Part shown: positions 16,001-21,903 of the stretch, one piece after another
Position numbering within the stretch: the first letter of the stretch is position 1
Layout: each line of letters opens with the position of its first letter
Assembly: GCA_041744755.1 (NCBI GenBank)
Contig: JBGTKC010000010.1
Coordinates: forward strand, 1 to 25,612
Reading direction: 5' to 3'
Source of the DNA: CALDTK01 sp041744755
GTDB lineage: Bacteria; Bacteroidota; Bacteroidia; Chitinophagales; Saprospiraceae
Length of the DNA stretch: 25,612 bases
Notes under the pieces: model-generated
What the model was told of the DNA's origin: nothing
Database searches by the model: none
Seen by the model: the letters and a program-made list of their open reading frames with translations, nothing else
Program-made: the position numbers and the translations under genes

Positions 16001-17140
16001 GATGACGTTGGCGGTCAGGGAGTTGGCCTGCGGGAGGTGGACGTAGTTGCGGAAGCGGGCGTAGCGCTGGTCGAGGTGATTGACGCCGCCGTAGTAGGTC
16101 CCGGCCCAGAGTCCGCCGCGGCCGTCGACGTAGAGCGAGCGGATGGAGCCGTCGCTGAGCTCATCGTTGCGCAGGCCCGTGTGGCGGAAGTGCTGTAGGG
16201 TGCCGCTGGCGAGGTCGAGGCGGTCGAGGCCCGTGAAGGTGCCCATCCACAGGCCACCGCGGTCATCGGGCTCGAGGGCGCGGACGTTGTCGTTGACGAT
16301 ACGCTGGTTCGGATCGGCGGCCTGCTCGGAGTAGCTGGTGATCGGGGCGTCGGGCTGATCCGGATCGAAGCGGAAGACGCCGTTCTTGAAGGTGGCCGCG
16401 TACAGGAAGCCCTCGCTGTCCTGGTAGAGGGCGCGCGCGGGCGTTTTGCCGACGGTGCCGAGTCGCTCGTTGATCCGTTGGTAGGGGACGGCGCGTAGCT
16501 GGGTAGCTTCCTGGCGCACCTCCACGAGACCACCCTCGGTCCCGAGCCAGAGTCGCCCGCGCCGGTCGCGGAGCACGGCGTTGACATCGGCGTAGTCCGC
16601 ACTCAGGCCCGCGACGGCGACGGCGTTGAGCTGGCCCGTCTGTCGGTCGTACTGGTGCAGACCCGCCGCCGAACCCACCCAGAGCTTACCGTCGGCCTCG
16701 GAGTAGACCGTCCGAACGGGGCGGCGCCCGAGGGCAAAACTGGCGAAGTGCTCGAAGCGGCCAGTGGCGGGGCGGTAGGCGCAGAGCCCGGTGGTGGTCC
16801 CGACCCAGAGCCGCCCGCCGAGGCTGTCGTAGGCGAGTGCCCGGATGTCGTCCCCGACGGGTCCCGTACCGGCGGAGTCGGCCGAGCGGAAGGGCACGAA
16901 GTCGTGCCCGTCGTAGCGATTGAGCCCGTCGCGGGTCCCGAACCACATAAAGCCCGCCTCGTCCTGCGCGATGGCGAAGACCGAGCCCTGCGACAGGCCC
17001 TCGCGCTTGCCGAGGTGACGGAAGGTGGCGCCGTTCTGCGCGGAGACACCGATATTAGTGCCTAGCAGCAGCCACAGCGATACCATTGAAAATGCGAATC
17101 CGGGATAACATAAAGTCGCGCGGGTCGAGCTATACGTCAT
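13025..17140 (-). CDS. hybrid two-component system regulator (HTCS): propeller sensor, kinase, receiver, AraC DNA-binding domain
   Basis: Single-chain sensor and regulator, 1371 aa from the ATG at 17140 (MTYSSTRATL). A later Met at 17086 just before the hydrophobic LWLLLGTN is an alternative start. Order: signal peptide (to VSAQ), fourteen-blade-type periplasmic two-component-regulator propeller (repeats such as LWVGTTTGL, LWIGTYGGGI, LWISTNEGLSRYD), Y_Y_Y domain (YRYKLDGIDQEW), one transmembrane helix (about 795-820, WAYLLYALALLGTAFAVYRY), histidine kinase (THEFRTPLTL, H859), ATPase (NLLNNALKFT, GTGIGLAFTRELVELHGG), receiver (VEDNEE, VSDVMMPEMDG with D1168, AKPF) and AraC helix-turn-helix (FRDPKYFNKCFREEFGV). 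It probably senses lyase products and activates the operon through the GTCTAGAC boxes. The frame stays open upstream to 17671 only because a 15-bp repeat and GC-rich antisense sequence lack stops; that part is not coding. Confidence 0.95.
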   Translation of the reverse strand: MTYSSTRATLCYPGFAFSMVSLWLLLGTNIGVSAQNGATFRHLGKREGLSQGSVFAIAQDEAGFMWFGTRDGLNRYDGHDFVPFRSADSAGTGPVGDDIRALAYDSLGGRLWVGTTTGLCAYRPATGRFEHFASFALGRRPVRTVYSEADGKLWVGSAAGLHQYDRQTGQLNAVAVAGLSADYADVNAVLRDRRGRLWLGTEGGLVEVRQEATQLRAVPYQRINERLGTVGKTPARALYQDSEGFLYAATFKNGVFRFDPDQPDAPITSYSEQAADPNQRIVNDNVRALEPDDRGGLWMGTFTGLDRLDLASGTLQHFRHTGLRNDELSDGSIRSLYVDGRGGLWAGTYYGGVNHLDQRYARFRNYVHLPQANSLTANVISSFAEDGRGNLYVGTEGGGLDRLDLATESFSNYAFESADPSSLSGPNVKDVLVDGDRVWVGTFNAGLNLLDPASGRARHFRATDVGPHLSHDNVYTLLKRGDDLWIGTYGGGIDVLHVPTGEFYHYRSSPNQPRDLGSDMVRVLHEDARGGLWVGTDEGLSRVTTDADGRPAAFDLVLPHTTVYCLYSTPDGTIWVGSQGQGLIRYDVDGDEKTRFRKTDGLSGNTVFGILPDERRRLWISTNEGLSRYDPTTGQFANFDHDAGLQTREFNFGAYHRMSTGELLFGGIDGFTRFSPKAIVPNEAVPPVVFTALSQNGRPLTADAHGELAGSPNQLTGLTFDYGTANFSVGFTALDYYSPESNPYRYKLDGIDQEWTEGFGKGLATYTLQQEGTYLLRVQGANADGRYNPTERQMTITVLPPWYRTAWAYLLYALALLGTAFAVYRYVVLRQSLHREHLARERDEELHRGKLAFFTNITHEFRTPLTLIVGPLADLRKRIPQTPELIDRVEGIDRNARRLLDLVNRVLTFRKVASRHGGLHARQLDLVAFVRLATLAFRQAADHQGVELEFSSSVPELTAWADPEKIEIIVANLLNNALKFTPKGGRIAVEVTAVHGDVLMRVVDTGRGIPTALREQVFERFYGSETTSTHVGTGIGLAFTRELVELHGGRIELTDTPGGGATFTVRMPLEDATPGPRSVGSPEPHVADELLADPEAYEEELVELVSQAGLDVTGDPRQRLLIVEDNEEVGDYLATVFEDDYQLAFAKTGVEGIAAANGPNPPHIIVSDVMMPEMDGLEMCQALKLDLATSHIPVLLLTARSGEAARLEGLRTGADDYLAKPFQPEEIRLRVRNVLRTRERAKALFTKVIKVEPSRISTTSPDEQFLVDALAAVERNLDDVNFGVVHLARELNVSRALLFTKMRALTNQTPGSFIKHIRLKQATQLLIESNLNVSEVAYTVGFRDPKYFNKCFREEFGVPPSKYKESVGVTQ
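13427..13441 (-). repeat. TTTT-hairpin element (GCG-GACA-CGC)
   Basis: Sense within the HTCS gene, encoding VLRTR, in the linker after the receiver domain. Confidence 0.9.
13698..13712 (+). repeat. TTTT-hairpin element (GGC-GAAA-GCC)
   Basis: Antisense within the HTCS receiver domain, encoding AFAKT. Confidence 0.95.
15345..15359 (+). repeat. TTTT-hairpin element (GCG-GAAA-CGC)
   Basis: Antisense within the HTCS propeller, encoding FRKT. Confidence 0.94.
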
Positions 17141-17159
17141 CGTCGCAACAGTCGCGGGC

Positions 17160-17219
17160 GGCTTTCGCCAAAACGGCTTTCGCCAAAACGGCTTTCGCCA
17201 AAACGGCTTTCGCCAAAAC
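17160..17219 (-). repeat. four exact tandem copies of the 15-bp TTTT-hairpin element in the HTCS leader
   Basis: GGCTTTCGCCAAAAC is repeated four times without a mismatch. On the minus strand each unit reads GTTTT, then GGC-GAAA-GCC, so the HTCS 5' leader would carry four hairpins in a row ending 20 bp before its ATG. A degenerate copy with one stem mismatch lies upstream at 17251-17265. The same unit occurs singly all over the window. Confidence 0.97.
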
Positions 17220-17259
17220 GGTAGGTAGGGGTTCAAATGGCCGAAATTGAAGAAGGAAA

Positions 17260-17267
17260 GGGCTGTC
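17260..17267 (-). promoter_or_regulatory. possible -7 element for HTCS
   Basis: The minus strand reads TAGTTTTG, which fits TAnnTTTG, in the 154-bp space between the second lyase gene and the HTCS gene. It overlaps a degenerate hairpin element, so the match may be incidental. Confidence 0.25.
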
Positions 17268-17294
17268 GTCAAAACTACGTCCCGGCAGCACGAC

Positions 17295-18506
17295 TTACTC
17301 CGCGGCGGCAGACAGCCACAGCACTGCCTGTCGCAGGGGGTACGTCCGGTCCACCTCCTCGGAAAGTCGTGCGTCGGGCAGGCGGCTCCAGGTACCGAGG
17401 TAGCTGGAGTCGGCGAAGGCCTCGGCGGCGAGGAGCAGGCCCACCTGCGCGACCGGGACCTCGTCGTAGTGTTGCACGTCGGGCGGGTAGGGCCAGGCGG
17501 ACTTGTCGCGCATGTAGGGCAACATGAAGTCCCAGGCCTCGCGCAGGCCACCCCGCGGACCGCGGTAGCGCCACAGATTTTCCGTCGGCGTGGACGCAAG
17601 TTCGGCGAGTACGCTGTAGCCCTCGAGGTTGAAGAGGCTGTAGCTGTAGGGCTTCGTCCGCTCCAGCTCATCAGGGAAGCCGCCCTTGGCGTCGAGTTGC
17701 TCGCCGATTAAGGTACGGAAGCGCTTGCGGCTCAGGGCAAGTAAGTCTTCGCGCTCGGCGAGTTTTGCGAACGCCGCTACTTGCGCCGCCCACCAAGTAC
17801 TGTGATTGTTGCCGTGGTCGCGCTCGTCGGTGCCGTAGGGATGCGTCGTGAGCCAGGTGGCGTACGCGTCGAACCAGGCGCGGTAAGGTTTCGTACCCGC
17901 TGCGTTGAGGTAGCCGAGGGCCGCGAGTCGCTCGATAGCGCGACAGACCTCGATGAGGTGGATGGTGTCAATAATCCCGATGCCGCGCCCCGTGAAGCGC
18001 CCCTTAATAGCCTGGGCGTACAGCAGGTTGGGGTTCATGCGCGTCTCCGCGTCCAGGAAGAACGTCCGCAGGTGCGCCACGGCGTGCGCGGCGTAGCGCT
18101 CGTCGCCGGTCAGGTCGTAGGCCGCCACCAGGGCGGCTACCCAGCGCGCGAGGTCGCGCATGGCGTTGCGGTGGTCGTTGAAATTGGCGGGGTTGGTAAG
18201 TCCGTCGCGGCGCACGTAAGGACTGTCGGGGGAGACGGGATCGGGCCACCAATAGTCCCCCTCGGAGTAGAAATCGTGCGCGCCGCCGGCGGAGCGTGGG
18301 CTCACGGTGGCGGTGATGGGGACGGGCGGCTGGGCGAGGTAGCGCTTGGCCGAGTCGAGGATGGCAGCCGTAGCGACGGGGACGGTGAGGGCGCCGACGG
18401 TGGCGCTGACGTTTTTGGCGTCGGTGGCCTGGAGATGGGCGGTGGTAGAGGGGGCTTGGCAGGCGAGGGTAAGGATAGCCAGGGCGGAGAGGAAGGGTCC
18501 GAGCAT
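17295..18506 (-). CDS. alginate-lyase-family (PF05426-like) lipoprotein, full length
   Basis: This 403-aa putative polysaccharide lyase is a paralogue of the gene at 1-861. The signal MLGPFLSALAILTLAC is a lipobox, so it is probably anchored in the periplasm or on the surface. Motifs in order are GGAHDFYSEG, YWWPDP, YVRRDGLTNPANFNDHRN, LTGDERYAAHA, MNPNLLYAQAIKG, GRGIGIIDTIHLIE and NNHSTWWAAQ (NNH ending at H235, the same residue number as in the paralogue). These are followed by the second helical half with ELERTKPYSYSLFNLEGY and YPPDVQHYDEVPV. The fold and NNH site belong to the alginate lyase clan (PL5/PL17/PL38/PL39 relatives), and the exact family is not decidable here. A candidate HTCS operator lies 59 bp upstream. 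The HTCS gene follows 154 bp downstream on the same strand and may be partly co-transcribed, which would give positive feedback. Confidence 0.88.
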   Translation of the reverse strand: MLGPFLSALAILTLACQAPSTTAHLQATDAKNVSATVGALTVPVATAAILDSAKRYLAQPPVPITATVSPRSAGGAHDFYSEGDYWWPDPVSPDSPYVRRDGLTNPANFNDHRNAMRDLARWVAALVAAYDLTGDERYAAHAVAHLRTFFLDAETRMNPNLLYAQAIKGRFTGRGIGIIDTIHLIEVCRAIERLAALGYLNAAGTKPYRAWFDAYATWLTTHPYGTDERDHGNNHSTWWAAQVAAFAKLAEREDLLALSRKRFRTLIGEQLDAKGGFPDELERTKPYSYSLFNLEGYSVLAELASTPTENLWRYRGPRGGLREAWDFMLPYMRDKSAWPYPPDVQHYDEVPVAQVGLLLAAEAFADSSYLGTWSRLPDARLSEEVDRTYPLRQAVLWLSAAAE

Positions 18507-18562
18507 ACGTCCGGCAAGCTACCGATAGGTCGCCCCCCGGCTGAGCGCAGTATGGTAGAGGA

Positions 18563-18594
18563 TCGTCTAGACCAACGGGAGTATTGATCTAGGC
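18563..18594 (-). promoter_or_regulatory. candidate HTCS operator, second lyase gene (GTCTAGAC/ATCTAGGC, 22-bp period)
   Basis: GTCTAGAC at 18565-18572 and ATCTAGGC at 18587-18594 are 22 bp apart. The proximal box is 59 bp before the lyase ATG at 18506. The first 12 bases of the site (TCGTCTAGACCA) are identical to those of the receptor-operon site at 9296-9328, and the spacing and distance to the gene are also the same. No clear -7 box was found here. Confidence 0.62.
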
Positions 18595-18599
18595 CCTTC

Positions 18600-18642
18600 C
18601 AACGCGAAGACGCAAACGAGTAACCGCACGCAAAGGGCGCAA
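18600..18642 (+). repeat. CGCAAAGG-type short interspersed repeat (copy B)
   Basis: It begins CAACGCGAAGACGCAAACGA and continues to CGCACGCAAAGGGCGC. It resembles copy A at 12991-13024 and is followed 48 bp later by an inverted relative. Confidence 0.45.
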
Positions 18643-18690
18643 AACCCTCCGGACGCTTTGCCGCGCCGTGCGTGAGGGTAGCCGGGCATC

Positions 18691-18726
18691 AGCGCCTTTG
18701 CGTCTCCCTGTCGCGCCTCTGCGTTG
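18691..18726 (-). repeat. CGCAAAGG-type short interspersed repeat (copy C, inverted)
   Basis: On the minus strand it reads CAACGCAGAGGCGCGACAGG, then GAGACGCAAAGGCGCT, close to copy A. With copy B it forms an imperfect inverted pair in the divergent intergenic region. Confidence 0.45.
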
Positions 18727-18798
18727 AGCGCCGCAGGTTCCCCGGCGCAAACCCCCTCACGATAACGTTTGCCCCGCCCCAGCCGTTAGGCTTCCGTC

Positions 18799-21360
18799 TT
18801 GCTGCGCCCCCTCCTCATACTCCTCCCCCTCCTCGCCGCCGCCTACGAGGTTTTGGCGCAAGCCGCTCTCGAAGGCACCGTGCGCGGGGCCGACGGCGAG
18901 CCTCTGCCCTACGCCAATCTCTTCTTCCCGGACCTCCACACCGGTACAGCCACCGACGACAACGGGGCCTTCTACTTCCGGCTCCCGAGCGCGGGCGAGT
19001 ACCGCGTGGCCGTCAGCGCGCTCGGCTACCGCACCTCGGACGACACGCTCGTCGTCGGGGAGACCACGGTGCGTAACGACTTCACGCTGTCTACCTCCGC
19101 GGCCGAGCTCAACGAGATTATCATCAGCGCCTCGAAGCGCGACCCGGCCTACGCCATCATCGCGAAGGCCTCCGAGCGGCGCAAGGATCGCCTGATGGAC
19201 ATCGCGAGCTACAAAGTGGAGGTCTACCTCAAGGCCCGCGAGGACATTGAGAGCTTCGAGACGGATCGGCGGCGGCGGCAGCGCGAACGCCGGGAGGCGA
19301 AGGGCAAGGAGCCGGTGGTGGGCGTGTCGACGACCGGCGACGAAGACGGCATCCCCGCCGAAATGGCGGCGGCCGCCGCGCCGGAGTTGGACTCCGCCAC
19401 TCAGGCGCTGCTCACGAACCTCAACCTCGTCGAGACACGCCTTACGCTCAACTACGAGTCGCCGCGCAACTACAAGGAGGAGCGCCACGGCTTCCGGGTC
19501 TCGGGCGAGAAGGCTGGGCTGTTCGTGCCGCTGTTCGGCGACGGCGACTTCGACTTCTACCGTTCGCAGGTGGACTTCGGATCGCTGCTCGACCTGAAGC
19601 TGCTCTCGCCGCTGTCGCCGACGGCGGTGCTAAGTTACAAGTTCAAGCTGCTTAGCTCGCGGGCGGAGACGACGGTGGGGGGCTCGTCGGAGCTCGTGCA
19701 CGAGATCGAGATCACGTCGCGGCGCTCGGGCGACGCGGGTGTCGAGGGGCGGATCTGGATCAACGAAGGGACCTGGGTCATCAACCGTATCGATGTGGTT
19801 TTGCCGCCAGGCGCCCTCCGGTTCCTGGACGAGATGCGCTTCGAGCAGACCTACGGCCTCGTGGGCGACTCGACGTGGCTGCCGGTGCGACAGGTGTTCA
19901 CGTACGCGACGGACCAGGGGAAGCGGAAGCGCTTCGAGGGGAAGACCACGATCCGGTACAGCGATTACGCGTTGGGGGTCGCGTTTCCGCAAAACTTCTT
20001 CCGCGGGGAGCTTGCCGTCACGGAGGCGGAGGCCTACAAGCGGGACTCTGTCTACTGGGAGGCCGCCCGACCGGAAGCCTTGGAGCTCGACGAGGCGCTC
20101 GTGACGCGCGTGCGCGACAGCATTACGGCACGCCGCAGTACGCCCGAGTACCGCGACAGTCTGGAGACGGCCTTCAACAGAATCAAGGCGCTCGAGATCG
20201 TCTGGGACGGTGTCGGCTTCCGGGATTGGCGCTCGCAGCAGGAGCTGTTTTTCGGGAGTCTCCCCTCGTGGATTAGCTTCAACGTCGTGGGCGGCTTCCG
20301 CGTCGGGCCTTACGTCCACTACGCGAAGACTTATCCTAACGGGCGGCGGGTATACACCTCGCTGAGCGGCAGTGTCGGCCTCGCGGACCAGGACATTCAG
20401 GGGAGCTCCTTTACGTCGTGGCGCTACGACCCGATGCACTTGGGCACCGTCAACTTCGACCTGGAGCGCGGCTACGAGGCGGTGAATCCGAATGACGCGA
20501 TCCTGAATCAACTCCAGCGTTCGAACTACTTTTTGGTCAATCGCGGTCGTATTGGGCACTCGTACGAAGTTCTCAACGGACTGTTCGTAGACGCGACCGT
20601 AAGTTTTGCCGAAAGGCTGCCGGCTACCGGCTCACTGAGCTTCATCGGGACCGCCATCGACGACGAGACGGTGGCGCCGCTGTTCCAACCTTACGAGACC
20701 TTAACCGCGGAGGTGGGACTGCGCTTCACGCCCTTCCAAAAGTTCATCACGGAGCCGACGCGCAAGGTGGTGTTGGGGAGTGCGTGGCCGACGCTCGGCG
20801 TACGCTACAAACGCGGCATCCCAAATGCCTTCGGCTCGGACGTCGACTTCGGGTACGTCGAGGGTTCGCTTTCGCAAAACCTGCTGCTCGGTCCCGTGGG
20901 CAACACCCGCTACATCGCGAGGGTGGGCACGTTCACGAGCTCTAAAGAGTTACCGTTCATCGATACGAAACGCTTCCCGAGGAGCAATCCAGTGCTATTT
21001 TCCTCACCGCTGGCCAGCTTCCAGATCATCGATACGCTGTTGACGACGACGCGGCCTTTTTTTGAAGCGCACGCGTTGCACCACTTTAATGGGGCCTTTC
21101 TTAATAATCTCCCGTTACTAAGATTAACGGGTGTAGAATTCGTGGTCGGGGGCGGCTTTATGTACCTGAGCGAAGGGGGCGGCTATCGACACGAGGAGAT
21201 CCTAGCGGGGATAGAGCGGACCTTTAAATTGGGTGTACGTAGGCGCTTGAGGATTGGCGTCTATGGCGTAGCTGCCAATTCTAGTGCCTTCAAACCTGAG
21301 CAGACGTTTAAAGTGAGCGTGGACGTGATCGATACGTGGAAGCGGGACTGGAGTTTTTGA
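18799..21360 (+). CDS. DUF5686 outer-membrane protein with carboxypeptidase-like regulatory N-domain
   Basis: The protein is 853 aa. Translation must start at the TTG at 18799 or very close to it, because an in-frame TAG lies at 18787. The signal peptide LLILLPLLAAAYEVLAQA is followed by a carboxypeptidase-regulatory-like beta-sandwich (GTVRGADGEPLPYANLFF, GTATDDNGAFYFRL, YRVAVSALGYRT). The DUF5686 segment comes next (IISASKRDPAYAIIAKA, YKVEVYLKA, VEGRIWINEGTWVINRIDV). The C-terminal half has alternating barrel-like strands and ends in the aromatic KRDWSF typical of outer-membrane barrels. The family is common in Bacteroidota; its function is not established. The gene is divergent from the second lyase and is probably not part of the sugar locus. 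It carries four perfect hairpin elements and one two-base-pair variant. Confidence 0.88.
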   Translation: MLRPLLILLPLLAAAYEVLAQAALEGTVRGADGEPLPYANLFFPDLHTGTATDDNGAFYFRLPSAGEYRVAVSALGYRTSDDTLVVGETTVRNDFTLSTSAAELNEIIISASKRDPAYAIIAKASERRKDRLMDIASYKVEVYLKAREDIESFETDRRRRQRERREAKGKEPVVGVSTTGDEDGIPAEMAAAAAPELDSATQALLTNLNLVETRLTLNYESPRNYKEERHGFRVSGEKAGLFVPLFGDGDFDFYRSQVDFGSLLDLKLLSPLSPTAVLSYKFKLLSSRAETTVGGSSELVHEIEITSRRSGDAGVEGRIWINEGTWVINRIDVVLPPGALRFLDEMRFEQTYGLVGDSTWLPVRQVFTYATDQGKRKRFEGKTTIRYSDYALGVAFPQNFFRGELAVTEAEAYKRDSVYWEAARPEALELDEALVTRVRDSITARRSTPEYRDSLETAFNRIKALEIVWDGVGFRDWRSQQELFFGSLPSWISFNVVGGFRVGPYVHYAKTYPNGRRVYTSLSGSVGLADQDIQGSSFTSWRYDPMHLGTVNFDLERGYEAVNPNDAILNQLQRSNYFLVNRGRIGHSYEVLNGLFVDATVSFAERLPATGSLSFIGTAIDDETVAPLFQPYETLTAEVGLRFTPFQKFITEPTRKVVLGSAWPTLGVRYKRGIPNAFGSDVDFGYVEGSLSQNLLLGPVGNTRYIARVGTFTSSKELPFIDTKRFPRSNPVLFSSPLASFQIIDTLLTTTRPFFEAHALHHFNGAFLNNLPLLRLTGVEFVVGGGFMYLSEGGGYRHEEILAGIERTFKLGVRRRLRIGVYGVAANSSAFKPEQTFKVSVDVIDTWKRDWSF
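18850..18864 (+). repeat. TTTT-hairpin element (GGC-GCAA-GCC)
   Basis: Sense within the DUF5686 gene, covering the signal peptide cleavage region VLAQA. Confidence 0.93.
19798..19812 (+). repeat. TTTT-hairpin element (GCC-GCCA-GGC)
   Basis: Sense within the DUF5686 gene, encoding VLPPG. Loop GCCA. Confidence 0.88.
19981..19995 (-). repeat. TTTT-hairpin element (GCG-GAAA-CGC)
   Basis: Antisense within the DUF5686 gene, encoding AFPQN. Confidence 0.94.
20603..20617 (+). repeat. TTTT-hairpin element (GCC-GAAA-GGC)
   Basis: Sense within the DUF5686 gene, encoding SFAERL. Confidence 0.95.
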
Positions 21361-21524
21361 TGCGCCTGCGGCGCTAGGAGATAGCAAGGAGGCGCGGAGG
21401 CCGCAGAGACATCTCTGGCGCGGGTGCCCACTCCCGTGCCGGCCGTTGCGCCGCTTTGCCAGCTCCTGTGTGCGCATCACGCCCGGCGTCCCCGGCAGAA
21501 ATACTGAGTCCGGTGGCCGATTCA

Positions 21525-21539
21525 GGCTTAGGCCAAAAC
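21525..21539 (-). repeat. TTTT-hairpin element, loop variant (GGC-CTAA-GCC)
   Basis: Intergenic copy with an intact stem and GTTTT but loop CTAA, so the leading loop G is lost. It is probably a drifting copy free of coding constraint. Confidence 0.7.
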
Positions 21540-21637
21540 GTATACGGCCGAGCACCCGGGCGTCGAGACAGCTCCGAAGCCGCTGAAATTGGTAAACGTC
21601 CGGCTCTACGGCGGCAATGCAGGGGGTGCTTTGAGCA

Positions 21638-21903
21638 ATGGAATCCACTTCGCGGCTGCAGGCGCGAGAGAATCTCTACTGTATGGCCGTGCGGAAGGCG
21701 CGCATGGCGCAGGGCCAGGGCTCGGCGATGCTCGCGCACGTGGAGTCGTCCTTACGGCGGAACCGACAGCGCGTGGTCCCCAGCGAGCACTCGGGTTGGG
21801 AGGGATTCGAGCCGACCGGCAAGATTTACGTGCAGCGCGGGTACAACGGGGAGGGGAGGATTCGGCACTTTACGCAGCTGGGGAGGGGAAGGACGCGTTT
21901 TAG
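21638..21903 (+). pseudogene. remnant of a GNAT-family N-acetyltransferase (N-terminus lost, probable frameshift)
   Basis: The translated segment LYCMAVRKARMAQGQGSAML, then AHVESSLRR, GFEPTGKIYVQRGY and GEGRIRHF, follows the second half of GNAT proteins: the acetyl-CoA loop (usually Q/R-x-x-G-x-G/A), the LL-x-x-VE helix, and GFEPTxxFYxxxGYxEEARIxDFY. The N-terminal half is absent: the frame has a TGA just before the ATG at 21638, and no related sequence is seen upstream in any plus frame. Near 21880 the family-like ending (GxGKDxF, stop) lies in the neighbouring frame, consistent with loss of one G in the run. This decayed gene fills the 540-bp space between the DUF5686 and DUF2306 genes; elsewhere in that space I see only a hairpin-like element at 21525-21539. 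Confidence 0.6.

Noticed and set aside
16435..16450. GTTTTGCCGACGGTG resembling the hairpin element
   Set aside because: Two of the three stem pairs fail, so it is not counted.
17160..17219. The tandem 15-bp array as a CRISPR array
   Set aside because: The repeats are directly adjacent with no spacers, and no cas genes are present.
17141..17671. Long N-terminal extension of the HTCS reading frame, including a repeated PFWRK peptide
   Set aside because: It overlaps the second lyase gene in another frame and runs through a non-coding tandem array; a signal peptide begins only at the ATG at 17140 or 17086.
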